In this document: positions 8,632-16,707 of the stretch, piece after piece
How the letters are laid out: each line of letters opens with the position of its first letter
How positions within the stretch are numbered: position 1 is the first letter of the stretch
Source: Oleiphilaceae bacterium
GTDB taxonomy: Bacteria > Pseudomonadota > Gammaproteobacteria > Pseudomonadales > Oleiphilaceae
Assembly: GCA_022447365.1 (NCBI GenBank)
Contig: JAKVBL010000005.1
Location: 62,001 to 126,000, forward strand
Length of the DNA: 64,000 nucleotides
Reading direction: 5' to 3'
Position numbers and translations under genes: made by a program
Notes under the pieces: model-generated
The model's input: the letters and a program-made list of their open reading frames with translations, nothing else
What the model was told of the DNA's origin: nothing
Database searches by the model: none

Positions 8632-9901
8632 TTGGGATCAATACGTTTACTAAAATTTTTGTACTGCTGTAATGTTCAAGTAATTTTAATTTTGAGATTA
8701 AATTGTTATCGAACGGGGTGCCAGATTGAATAATAAGTAAACCTTTACTGTATACATCTTTATTGGCAATCATCCCTTCTTTTAAGGAGTTTACAGGAAG
8801 ATGAATCTCTTCGAGGCATGAGTTGTCCTCCTTTTTTTTCCAATCTAACGTTTCAAGATATTCCAGTACTTCAGGGTCATAAGCTAGAGGAGCTGATCTT
8901 AGGATGCTCATCGTGTCATGGTGGCTTTGTTGTTTACTGTAGGGACTATAACGTAGTTCTGTATACTCAAGAACTGTATTGAAAATTATGTTGCTCTTGT
9001 CCAATTTTTGTTTATCCAAGCCCTGAGGAAAACCTTTAGCGTCGATACGCTCTTTTTGTTTGAATATTAAATCTGCACAGCCCAGAAATTGTATGAAAGG
9101 CATCAACGCACAAGCGCCAATATGGGGATATTGTTCATATTCTTTTTTTTGTTGGGTATTCATATCTCGATAATCTAACTGCAATATTTCGTCTGACAAA
9201 CTTAATTTTCCGATCGCGTGTAGCCTCGCAGACTCAATCATCGTCTCAGCATCTGCAGAGTTAATTGCAAATGCATCAATCAATCTGTCTAAAATGATTT
9301 TGAAATGGTTGACAAGAACACGATAGCCAGGGAATCTGAGATCTAATAAGTTTAGCCAGCTTTCGGCTGCCAGAGTATGCATATCTTGAATGGTTTGTCG
9401 CTGGCGCTGAATGTCTTGCTTGTTTTCATATATTTCGGTCTCTTGACGCTCATTAGCTTGTGCTATCTCCTCATTAGTTTCTTTTAAAGTACGAAGGATA
9501 CGAATTTTAACTTTTTCTTTATGTTGTTTTTCAATAGCACTAGCTACTAATTGAACTAGCTGATTCGGATCCCAAGGTTTAGTAACGAAGGCATAAATTT
9601 GGGCATCATTGATTGATTTTATCGTAGAGTCTAGGTCAGCATAACCTGTCAGCAGAATACGTTCGGCTGCTGGACGTATTTTTTTGGCTCGAACTAAAAA
9701 ATCAGCACCACTCATTTGTGGCATGCGCATGTCGCAAATGATGACATCGAAGCGTGTTATGCTTAGGATTTCGATAGCTTCAATGGGGTTCGTTTCGCAA
9801 ATGATTTCGAAGTCGTTCGAACGAAAAAGACGCCTCAAAGAATCTAGGATTTGCTCCTCATCATCAACTACAAGAATCTTAAAAAGGCCTTTTTTACTCA
9901 T
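8612..9901 (-). CDS. Response regulator with degenerate HD-GYP-like output domain
   Basis: Residues 1-125 form a REC domain: acidic pair D13-D14, phosphoacceptor Asp57 in the strand DVIICDMRMP, Thr in LLTGYAD, and Lys108 in VTKPW. A coiled-coil linker follows (about 126-175, Glu/Gln/Arg-rich). The C-terminal part resembles RpfG-type HD-GYP cyclic-di-GMP phosphodiesterases, but the HD signature is HAIGK (His228-Ala229, Asp lost) and the GYP region reads KERIDAKGFP, without the paired His. The output domain is therefore predicted not to hydrolyse cyclic-di-GMP and may bind ligand or protein only. No histidine kinase gene is adjacent, making it an orphan regulator. An ATG at 9901 follows directly after a short leader. 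Confidence 0.85.
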   Translation of the reverse strand: MSKKGLFKILVVDDEEQILDSLRRLFRSNDFEIICETNPIEAIEILSITRFDVIICDMRMPQMSGADFLVRAKKIRPAAERILLTGYADLDSTIKSINDAQIYAFVTKPWDPNQLVQLVASAIEKQHKEKVKIRILRTLKETNEEIAQANERQETEIYENKQDIQRQRQTIQDMHTLAAESWLNLLDLRFPGYRVLVNHFKIILDRLIDAFAINSADAETMIESARLHAIGKLSLSDEILQLDYRDMNTQQKKEYEQYPHIGACALMPFIQFLGCADLIFKQKERIDAKGFPQGLDKQKLDKSNIIFNTVLEYTELRYSPYSKQQSHHDTMSILRSAPLAYDPEVLEYLETLDWKKKEDNSCLEEIHLPVNSLKEGMIANKDVYSKGLLIIQSGTPFDNNLISKLKLLEHYSSTKILVNVLIPSDHKSI

Positions 9902-10004
9902 AATTACCTATAAGAAGTTCGATATAACCGTCAAATTTTAAACCGTTCGTCGTAAGGCTAGTACATAATCAAGTGTTTACTACTAATTAGAAAAGTATCA
10001 GGAA

Positions 10005-10460
10005 TTAAATTATGCCTTCTGCTAACGCGATCGACATTCCCTCAGCAAGTTCTGATACCTGCTCGTTAAATGCGTCTTGGTAGTCACCCCTCAGAACCAA
10101 AGGTTCTTGTACCCAACGCCATCTAAGCCCTGTGATAATTGTTTGTAAGGCCTTGACCGTGCCAGTGCCATCGTGTCCTGCGCGAACAATCGCCGCGACC
10201 GGCAAACCTTGTTTTTTCTCAAGTACGGGGTAGTAGCAACGATCGAACATGTCTTTCATCGCTCCAGACATGTAGCTGAGATTTTCTGGTGTGAAAAGAA
10301 TGACAGCGTCTGCTTGAATGATGTGCTCTGGAGTGGTCTCGAATGCAGATAAGCTAGTTACAATGCACTGGCTTTTGTTACTTGCATCGTTGATTGTTTT
10401 AAGAAGTGTTTGAGTATTTGGTGAAGGGGCGTGGGCAATGATAAGAAGATGTTTGTCCAT
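10005..10460 (-). CDS. Flavodoxin-like NAD(P)H-dependent oxidoreductase
   Basis: A 151-residue flavodoxin-fold protein of the NADPH-dependent FMN reductase type: the N-terminal LLIIAHAPSPNTQ phosphate-binding loop, AVILFTPENLSYMSGAMKDMFDR, and PVAAIVRAGHDGTGT. The real start is ATG 10460 (a purine-rich AAAGAG lies upstream); the longer 198-codon ORF runs back into the remnant of a second gene and is an artefact. This is the intact member of a duplicated pair; the other copy (17639-17986) is truncated. On the minus strand it is preceded by a decayed hairpin and by the aminotransferase remnant, mirroring the arrangement on the right side of the rhodopsin island. Confidence 0.8.
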   Translation of the reverse strand: MDKHLLIIAHAPSPNTQTLLKTINDASNKSQCIVTSLSAFETTPEHIIQADAVILFTPENLSYMSGAMKDMFDRCYYPVLEKKQGLPVAAIVRAGHDGTGTVKALQTIITGLRWRWVQEPLVLRGDYQDAFNEQVSELAEGMSIALAEGII

Positions 10461-10489
10461 ACCATAACTCTTTAGCGACATTAGATAAT

Positions 10490-10521
10490 AAAGGCTCAGA
10501 GTATCGATACACTGACCCTTT
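10490..10521. terminator. Decayed hairpin, relative of the 18016 terminator
   Basis: Counterpart of the perfect-looking hairpin at 18016-18047 within the left repeat. One arm reads AAAGGCTCAG instead of AAAGGGTCAG, so a G-C pair is lost. It sits between the aminotransferase remnant and the intact flavodoxin gene. Confidence 0.5.
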
Positions 10522-10548
10522 GGCAATAAGCATAGAACGAGAAATATA

Positions 10549-10645
10549 TTAGGCGTGGCTATTTGCAACGGCGGCCATTGCCGCGTCGCCGTCACAGTCA
10601 TGTCCTTGCCCGTTAAGAACGCTCGCTAGGGCTTAGATATACAGC
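10549..10645 (-). pseudogene. 3' remnant of an aminotransferase gene
   Basis: On the minus strand this encodes the last about 33 codons of the class V aminotransferase found intact at 18076-19263: VELYI, a TAA stop where the intact gene has a Ser codon (TCA), then ALASVLNGQGHDCDGDAAMA and VANSHA before the normal stop. Upstream of about 10645 the similarity ends abruptly. It is the truncated member of the duplicated gene pair left at the inner side of the repeat. Confidence 0.82.
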
Positions 10646-10787
10646 TCTACACATTCGATAAACTAAACGCGCGAGATGGTCGAAAAGGACGACGGCGGGA
10701 TTGTTAAACAGCTGTTCTCGGCGACATTGGGAGTTAAGTGACATGTCAAGGTTCCTAGGGTAGATTCAGATGCGGAGCCAAGTGTAG

Positions 10788-10796
10788 TGCTATAAT
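10788..10796 (+). promoter_or_regulatory. Extended -10 promoter candidate
   Basis: A TGnTATAAT motif (TG at 10788-10789, TATAAT at 10791-10796) stands 41 bases before the ATG of the small interrupted ORF at 10838. No good -35 box is visible, as expected for extended -10 promoters. Confidence 0.45.
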
Positions 10797-10837
10797 ACCG
10801 CGTGGAATTAGTCTATTGCTAACTCGGAACAACGTTT

Positions 10838-11092
10838 ATGGCAGTTTGGTTACCAATTACCGCATTACTCGCCTTTTCACTAGGATATGTAAGCGCCGTT
10901 TTCATCTCGCGACAGAAATTTGCTAAATAGCTCGATAGCGCATTAGTAGGTCTGCGGGACGAGAGTAGATCGTGCTATTGGCAAAATAACTTACTGGAAC
11001 AGTCCGATGCGGATGTCTCATACAAATGTTCTCAATTGGAGAAAGACAATAGCAGTGCGTTTGAGCAGCTTGAGCGTTACAAAGCCTCGTAA
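10838..11092 (+). pseudogene. Small membrane-anchored coiled-coil ORF with internal TAG
   Basis: From ATG 10838 the frame encodes a single N-terminal membrane helix (WLPITALLAFSLGYVSAVF), then SRQKFAK and a TAG at 10928-10930. The same frame then continues open for 53 further codons rich in Leu, Glu, Gln and Ser (LDSALVGLRDESRS, LEQSDADVS, QLEKDNSSAFEQLERY) before TAA at 11090. The layout, one membrane anchor plus a heptad-like cytoplasmic region, resembles small division-associated anchors such as ZapG/YhcB, but I see no sequence identity that proves it. An extended -10 promoter lies upstream. Confidence 0.4.
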
Positions 11093-11537
11093 CAATATGT
11101 TTTTTATTGACATAGTCTAGTTCGTTTTAATTGACCAGTCAGCAATGGCCATGCGCAGCGCTGCTGTCCTTTTATAGCTTATGGTTGCCCACGCCTGATT
11201 GGATGATTACCTTATCAAAGGCTATCTCTCAATCTTGCACACAAGACTTTTACCTACAGCCTCGCCCAAGAACGAAGGTGTAAAATTCATAAAAATTTCG
11301 AAATACACGCTAATTTTTCTGGAATCCAGTAAAAAATGGTCTAGCTTAATTGGGAAATCGTACCGGAGTTGAAGTCTGTGTGATATGCAGAGTACGGAAC
11401 CGGTCGTTCAGGTTGTGGCTCATTTGAGGTACAGCAGGTCACAACGAAAACTTAGGTGTGATGCAAACTGGTGTCGATTTGATTCGCTAAAGCATTCCCA
11501 GATTGCACAATCACTGCCATAAAAATCGGAGATAATT
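11093..11537. other. Non-coding leader region before the rhodopsin gene
   Basis: 445 bases with no ORF that looks coding on either strand. It must contain the rhodopsin promoter. A TTGACA at 11107-11112 is present but lacks a good -10 at the right distance, so I do not assign the promoter. A GGAG ribosome binding site at 11528-11531 sits 6 bases before the rhodopsin ATG. Confidence 0.6.
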
Positions 11538-12221
11538 ATGTTAGATCCTAAAGATTTCGTGGGTGTTTCGTTCTGGTTGATGTCTGCCGCTATGCTTGCT
11601 GCGACATTTTTCTTCTATGTTGAACGCGATCGTGCCGAGGGTAAATGGAAAACATCTCTTACCGTCGCAGCCATGGTTACGGGCATTGCTTGTTTACACT
11701 ATTTTTACATGCGCGGTGTTTGGGTTGAAACAGGACAGAGCCCAACAGTATTTCGTTACGTAGATTGGTTATTAACAGTACCTCTACAAATTATCGAATT
11801 CTATTTAATCTTAGCTGCAATCGCAGTAGTTCCAGCAGTGCTATTTTGGAAACTTCTGATAGCCAGTGTGGTCATGCTAGTGGGCGGCTACCTAGGTGAG
11901 GTTGGCGCGATGGGTATAACCGCTGGCTTTGTTGTGGGTATGATCGGGTGGTTGTATATTGTCTATGAAATTTTCCTTGGACAAGCGAGCCAGATAAACA
12001 GCAGTAGCGGTAATGCGGCAAGTCAGAAAGCATTCTCAGCACTCAGATTGATTGTCACGGTGGGGTGGTCTATTTACCCGATCGGATACGTCTTAGGCTA
12101 CATGGCAGGGGGCGTCGACTCTGGAGCACTGAACTTAATTTACAACTTAGCCGATTTTGTAAATAAAATTGCGTTTGGTGTAGTAATCTGGGCAGCTGCG
12201 ACGCAAACATCTGAAGCTTAA
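11538..12221 (+). CDS. Proteorhodopsin, blue-absorbing type proton pump
   Basis: A 227-residue seven-helix retinal protein of the inner membrane that pumps protons outward on illumination. Key residues align with green proteorhodopsin at a constant offset of 21: proton acceptor Asp76 (D97) with its His54 partner (H75), Thr80 (T101), proton donor Glu87 (E108), and retinal Schiff-base Lys210 (K231) in the motif FVNKIAFG. The spectral tuning position (L/Q105) is Gln84, which in characterised proteins gives blue (about 490 nm) absorption. The protein starts about 20 residues later than the reference and shows no long signal peptide. A GGAG site supports the ATG. Genes for its retinal cofactor follow directly, with a hairpin in the 45-base gap. 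Confidence 0.97.
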   Translation: MLDPKDFVGVSFWLMSAAMLAATFFFYVERDRAEGKWKTSLTVAAMVTGIACLHYFYMRGVWVETGQSPTVFRYVDWLLTVPLQIIEFYLILAAIAVVPAVLFWKLLIASVVMLVGGYLGEVGAMGITAGFVVGMIGWLYIVYEIFLGQASQINSSSGNAASQKAFSALRLIVTVGWSIYPIGYVLGYMAGGVDSGALNLIYNLADFVNKIAFGVVIWAAATQTSEA

Positions 12222-12231
12222 ATGTTTAAAG

Positions 12232-12257
12232 GGTGTGCATTCTAAAAAAAGCACGCC
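12232..12257 (+). terminator. Hairpin between rhodopsin and crtE
   Basis: GGTGTGC at 12232-12238 can pair with GCACGCC at 12251-12257 (one G-U pair) around a 12-base A-rich loop. No U-run follows, so it may be an RNA-stabilising or attenuating element that keeps rhodopsin transcripts more abundant than those for the carotenoid enzymes. Confidence 0.4.
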
Positions 12258-12266
12258 GCTTATACG

Positions 12267-13145
12267 ATGCAGCCAGTGAATTTTGAGGTCCCGAACAGAG
12301 CGTCGTTGCGAAGCTCTGCCCTTGAACCAGCGTTGAAGCGGATCATGCTCGATTCCTGCGCAAGCAGTGGTCAGCAGGTCGGGGCCATGTTGCAATATCA
12401 TCTTGCGAGCAGTGGCAGCCTCAAACGTGCAACACTTTGCTATCAAACTGGGGTTGCCCTCAACATAGATTCGCAGACCGCAATGCGATTCGCAGCGGTT
12501 GTCGAACTATTACATAACGCCTCGCTAATTCATGATGATATTCAAGATCAAGACAAAGTTCGACGGAACACGCCATCGCTTTGGGTTAAGTATGGTAAAG
12601 CTTTAGCCCTTTGTGCCGGTGATAGTATGATCGTGGGTGCCAGCCTGTTACTAGCAGAGATTCGCTCAACGTTTTCGCTGCAGCTTCAAACGCGAGCTTT
12701 TCAAGCGGTTCAGCAAACCATTCGAGGCCAAACGGCTGACTTAAGTAGAGCAGGTAAAGTACGCCCAGACGATTATCGAGTTATCGCGTTTGATAAGGCG
12801 GCACCACTCATTCAACTGTCGGTTTACTTACCCAGCCTGCACGTAAATCGATTGCCTGCGCTCCAGCCGCTAGTGACGGCGGCTGGACAATTTGCGCTAG
12901 CTTATCAATTGTATGACGACGTAGTAGATTTTGAGCAAGATTGTCAAACGGATCAGCTCAATGCTGTAAACATAAAATATCACGCTACCCCCTCCTCTTT
13001 GGCTTCTGCTCGAAGGGCTGTACTCGATGAAATGCAAAACTTGCTAGACAGCGCCGACCAGAAATGCTCCATACCGCAGTCAGATTGCGCATTGCCGTTA
13101 CAGCATTTCATTAATGTGCTCCGCAACAAGGTAGATTTGCTATGA
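12267..13145 (+). CDS. crtE: Geranylgeranyl diphosphate synthase
   Basis: A trans-isoprenyl diphosphate synthase (292 residues) that makes the C20 GGPP precursor of carotenoids. The first Asp-rich motif lies in LLHNASLIHDDIQDQD, the second in YQLYDDVVDFEQD; the intervening KYGKALALCAGDSM, GQTADL and KAAPLI segments are also typical. No clear Shine-Dalgarno site is seen before ATG 12267, and a later in-frame ATG (residue 27) would remove the N-terminal helix, so the first is kept. It is the first enzyme gene of a crtE-I-B-Y-blh run; its stop overlaps the crtI start by 4 bases (ATGA). Confidence 0.95.
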   Translation: MQPVNFEVPNRASLRSSALEPALKRIMLDSCASSGQQVGAMLQYHLASSGSLKRATLCYQTGVALNIDSQTAMRFAAVVELLHNASLIHDDIQDQDKVRRNTPSLWVKYGKALALCAGDSMIVGASLLLAEIRSTFSLQLQTRAFQAVQQTIRGQTADLSRAGKVRPDDYRVIAFDKAAPLIQLSVYLPSLHVNRLPALQPLVTAAGQFALAYQLYDDVVDFEQDCQTDQLNAVNIKYHATPSSLASARRAVLDEMQNLLDSADQKCSIPQSDCALPLQHFINVLRNKVDLL

Positions 13146-14662
13146 ATCCACACGTTGTCGTGGTAGGGGCCGGTTTTGGCGGTATTGCCGCTGCCTTGCG
13201 AGCAAAAGCACTGGGCTGCGATGTTACTATTGTCGACAAAACATCCCACCCAGGCGGGCGCGCACAGCGATTTCAAGTAGATGGGTACAAGCATGATGCT
13301 GGTCCAACGGTTATTACTGCGCCCTTTCTTTTTGACGAGTTGTTTGCATTATTCGGGAAAGAGCGCGCTGACTATGTGGAATTTAAGGCCCTAGATACTT
13401 GGTATCGGTTTGTTTACGACGACGGGACGCATTTTGATTATGGAGGTGATAGCGAGCGTATCGAAAGGTCGATAGCTATGATCAGCCCAGATGATGTAAA
13501 AGGCTACCGAAAGCTCCTTGCTGCCTCGAAAGAGATTTATCAACTTGGCTTCGAGCAACTAGCGCATCGGCCGTTCCATCAAATAATAGACATGATAAAA
13601 GTAATTCCACAAATGCTTCGACTCGGTAGTTATCGTAGCGTTTGGCAGCTAGTTTGCCGGCATCTAAAACACGATAAACTTCGCCAAGCATTTTCAATTC
13701 AACCACTTTTAGTGGGCGGTAACCCGTTCGATACTACCAGTATCTATAGCCTAATTCATTACTTAGAACGCGCTCATGGCGTGCACTTTGCCATGGGTGG
13801 CACACAAGCCTTAGTCGATGCCTTAACCAAATTAATGCAGGAAGAGGGAATCGAGGTAGTACTCAACCATGAGGTGGTTAAGTTTGAAACGCAACAAAAG
13901 CGTATCACCGCAGTGCAACTCGACAACGGCCATACGCTAGCCTGCGATTATTGTATCTCTAATATGGACCCACTTTATTTGTATCGCAAACTGTTACCCG
14001 ACCATGCTTCTCGGATCGCCAAAATACGTCGAAAAGTTGCTAAGCCCTCGATGGGTTTATTTGTTTTATTTTTCGGCAGCCCAAGGCTATACCCCTCGGT
14101 ACAACATCATACAATTATATTAGGGAAGGCCTACAAACCTCTTCTTGATGACATTTTTCATCATGGTAACTTATCCGAAGATATCTCTATCTATTTGCAT
14201 CGCCCCACCGCGACGGATCCGAGTTTTGCCAAAAAGGGCTGTGACAGTTTTTATGCCCTCGTGCCGGTTCCTAACCTAAAATCGGAGATAAATTGGCATG
14301 AAGTGCGTGAAATGTTCCAAGCGCGCGTACTGCAACGCTTAGATGAGACCATATTGCCAGGCATTAAAGAAAACGCAGAATCAGTTTTTGCGATGACTCC
14401 GCTCGATTTCAAGCAAAACTACAACAGTGAATTTGGCGCCGGCTTCTCAATTGCCCCCCTGTTTTATCAATCAGCCTGGTTTCGCTTCCATAATCGGGGC
14501 GAATCGCTGGATAACTTGTTCCTAACCGGTGCGGGTACTCATCCTGGTGCGGGACTACCAGGAGTCATCAGTTCTGCAAAAGTGGCAGAGTCATTACTCA
14601 AAACTAGCTTAGCCAAACATAGCTCAGTGCGTGTAAATGGACACTTTACAGCTCAGTCTTAA
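13142..14662 (+). CDS. crtI: Phytoene desaturase
   Basis: A 506-residue FAD-dependent CrtI-type desaturase converting phytoene to lycopene. The N-terminal dinucleotide fold reads VVVVGAGFGGIAAALRA with the second motif HPGGRAQRF and DAGPTVITAP; the C-terminal FAD motif is NLFLTGAGTHPGAGLPGVI. Length is normal. Translation is coupled to crtE by an ATGA overlap, and its 3' end overlaps crtB by 26 bases, so the cluster is tightly packed. The C-terminal tail beyond the FAD motif is ordinary. It is likely peripheral to the inner membrane. Confidence 0.96.
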   Translation: MNPHVVVVGAGFGGIAAALRAKALGCDVTIVDKTSHPGGRAQRFQVDGYKHDAGPTVITAPFLFDELFALFGKERADYVEFKALDTWYRFVYDDGTHFDYGGDSERIERSIAMISPDDVKGYRKLLAASKEIYQLGFEQLAHRPFHQIIDMIKVIPQMLRLGSYRSVWQLVCRHLKHDKLRQAFSIQPLLVGGNPFDTTSIYSLIHYLERAHGVHFAMGGTQALVDALTKLMQEEGIEVVLNHEVVKFETQQKRITAVQLDNGHTLACDYCISNMDPLYLYRKLLPDHASRIAKIRRKVAKPSMGLFVLFFGSPRLYPSVQHHTIILGKAYKPLLDDIFHHGNLSEDISIYLHRPTATDPSFAKKGCDSFYALVPVPNLKSEINWHEVREMFQARVLQRLDETILPGIKENAESVFAMTPLDFKQNYNSEFGAGFSIAPLFYQSAWFRFHNRGESLDNLFLTGAGTHPGAGLPGVISSAKVAESLLKTSLAKHSSVRVNGHFTAQS

Positions 14663-15545
14663 GCAACTGCGTGGCGAAGCGATCGATGCAAAGCATTCTA
14701 TTGCCAAGCACAGTAAAAGCTTTAACTGGGCCGCACGATTTTTCTCCGCTGAATTGTCCCAATCAGTCTCTAAGCTTTATGCTCTGTGTCGTTATCTAGA
14801 TGACTTGGCAGATGGAGATGACCCAAGTCGTACGCAAAAATTACGTACGATTAAATCTCTTTTTGATCAACATCAAGAGACGAAAATCACCTTTGATCCA
14901 GATTTAGTTTTGTCCAAGCGCGCACTGCAGGACATGCTGGAAGGTTTTCTATTCGACCAAGGCCATGTCGCCATCGAACACGAAAAAGACTTAATACAAT
15001 ACTGCTACCAAGTCGCGGGCACCGTTGGTATTTTGATGTGCGATGTCATGCGAATTAACAATGAACAAGCCTTGCATCATGCGGTTCACCTCGGCATTGC
15101 CTTACAGCTCACCAATATCGCGCGGGATGTCGGCGAAGACGCAAGCATAGGCCGATGCTACATACCAAAGGATTGGACAGACCAATTAAGCGCTTGCGAG
15201 CTTGTACAACGCAAAACACCGACGAGCGAACTCGCCACTGCCAGCAAACGACTCTTAACACTGGCCGATCACTACTATAAAAGCGGTCTCTTCGGCATAG
15301 CATATTTACCTCCACGCGCCGGTTTCGCCATTCAGCTAGCTGCACATGTATACCGAGATATTGGTCGCGATCTGCAACGTCATCGCTATAACAATCTCAG
15401 CTACCGTGCGCACAGTTCGCTCACGAGAAAACTGTGGCTCACATTGGTCATGTTGAGCGGCCGCGAAGAGCGATTACTGCAAAATATACCAGAGCCGACC
15501 AAATCCAACTATCCCTTATTCCAGCTAAACAGTTATGCCTACTAA
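14637..15545 (+). CDS. crtB: Phytoene synthase
   Basis: A 302-residue squalene/phytoene synthase joining two GGPP molecules. The substrate-binding Asp-rich motifs are LYALCRYLDDLADGDD and LTNIARDVGEDASIGRCYIP. FNWAARFF matches the conserved N-terminal segment. The start at 14637 lies inside the crtI end and is the only early ATG that keeps the N-terminal helix. The gene's 3' end overlaps crtY by 11 bases. Confidence 0.95.
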   Translation: MDTLQLSLKQLRGEAIDAKHSIAKHSKSFNWAARFFSAELSQSVSKLYALCRYLDDLADGDDPSRTQKLRTIKSLFDQHQETKITFDPDLVLSKRALQDMLEGFLFDQGHVAIEHEKDLIQYCYQVAGTVGILMCDVMRINNEQALHHAVHLGIALQLTNIARDVGEDASIGRCYIPKDWTDQLSACELVQRKTPTSELATASKRLLTLADHYYKSGLFGIAYLPPRAGFAIQLAAHVYRDIGRDLQRHRYNNLSYRAHSSLTRKLWLTLVMLSGREERLLQNIPEPTKSNYPLFQLNSYAY

Positions 15546-16707
15546 AACGCTGCTCCAAGAAACGCAAGACCTACTGATTGTTGGGGCAGGGTGCAGTGGT
15601 TTATCGCTAGCAAGGGAGTTGGCATTACGCGGCTATCGGGGCAAGGTGGTGTTACTGGATCAACGAACCGCCTTCAGCAACGATAAGACCTGGTCTTATT
15701 GGGCAAAAAAAGAGAGTCGCTGGCACCAATTAGCCGAACATTATTGGGATAGTTGTGAAATATCGCTGAAAGGCGGCCATAGGCAACAGTGCGACTTCCA
15801 CGCGTATGATTACTGTTCATTGCCTGCAGACACTTTTTATCAAGATGCCTGCTCGCTGATTGATCTTGGCGGCTATACCGTCGAGCTTGGGCAGACTGTG
15901 CAAGCAATTGAAGCCATTGATGACCCTCCTGCCAAATTCAAAGTAACCACGACTGGTGGCAAGATTTTTTTTGCTAAGCAGTTAATTGAGTGCAATGCAC
16001 GCTACCAGTCGGCGGATTACTATCAAGTATTTTACGGCGAAGAGTGGCTACTTCACGAACCCTTACCTGACTGGCGTCGGGCTGGGTTAATGACAGAGCT
16101 AGTTAGCGATGAGGGCGGTACCGACTTTATTTATTGGCTCGCACTGGCCCCAGATAGAGTGCTCGTTGAGCCGACCCGCTTTACACAGCATATGGTTGAC
16201 CCGGAGATACTTCAGACCAAAATAGAGATATGGATGACGCAATATGGCTTAGCGCCCGCTCAATGCATTCGTCATGAAGCGGGCGTTTTACCGATGGGAC
16301 GCGTCAATTCTAGTCATACATCCTGGCCACGCGCAGGCCTCGCTGCTGGCGCATTGCGCGCCTCTTCCGGTTATGGCTTTTTAGCGATGCAGCACTGGGC
16401 GGCAGCGACGGCCGAACAGTGGATTCGTACGGGCCGTCTTGAAACCGTTGATACTTATCATCCGAGCGTTCGATTCCTCGACGCTTTGTTTATCAAGGTG
16501 CTGATTAATCAACCAAGATTAGGGGGTGATATATTAAGTCAAGTGGCTCGGGCGCTGCCTGATGACGGCTTTGCCCGCTTTATGGCTGGCGAGGCGAGCG
16601 TAAAAGATTGGCTAAATGTCATCATGGCAATGCCCAAAATCCCCTTTATTCAGGCGCTCTGTCAGCCGCGCGGATTCATCAATTCAGACGGAGCAAAAAA
16701 ATGCTAA
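15535..16707 (+). CDS. crtY: Lycopene beta-cyclase
   Basis: A 390-residue CrtY-type cyclase turning lycopene into beta-carotene. It has the N-terminal Rossmann motif LLIVGAGCSGLSLARELA, the TWSYWAKKE segment, the FYGEEWLLHEPL block, FIYWLALAPDRVLVEPTRF with the essential acidic residue, and SGYGFLAMQHWA near the C-terminus. The flanking sequence otherwise follows bacterial CrtY throughout. The end overlaps the blh start by 7 bases. Confidence 0.93.
   Translation: MPTKTLLQETQDLLIVGAGCSGLSLARELALRGYRGKVVLLDQRTAFSNDKTWSYWAKKESRWHQLAEHYWDSCEISLKGGHRQQCDFHAYDYCSLPADTFYQDACSLIDLGGYTVELGQTVQAIEAIDDPPAKFKVTTTGGKIFFAKQLIECNARYQSADYYQVFYGEEWLLHEPLPDWRRAGLMTELVSDEGGTDFIYWLALAPDRVLVEPTRFTQHMVDPEILQTKIEIWMTQYGLAPAQCIRHEAGVLPMGRVNSSHTSWPRAGLAAGALRASSGYGFLAMQHWAAATAEQWIRTGRLETVDTYHPSVRFLDALFIKVLINQPRLGGDILSQVARALPDDGFARFMAGEASVKDWLNVIMAMPKIPFIQALCQPRGFINSDGAKKC

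Larger units (their letters stand above)
10131..10645. repeat. Left copy of the island-flanking direct repeat
   Basis: This segment aligns in the same orientation with 17645-18172. It covers the 5' two thirds of the flavodoxin-like gene, a hairpin region and the last about 33 codons of the aminotransferase gene. In a 245-base stretch read by eye I count about 13 differences, and one run of about 80 bases is identical. The two copies bracket the proteorhodopsin/carotenoid genes. Confidence 0.88.

Noticed and set aside
10005..10601. 198-residue form of the flavodoxin-like protein
   Set aside because: Its N-terminal 47 residues come from an aminotransferase remnant and a hairpin; the family start is ATG 10460.
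11107..11131. Rhodopsin promoter from TTGACA at 11107
   Set aside because: No good -10 hexamer at 16-18 bases, and it is more than 400 bases from the gene.
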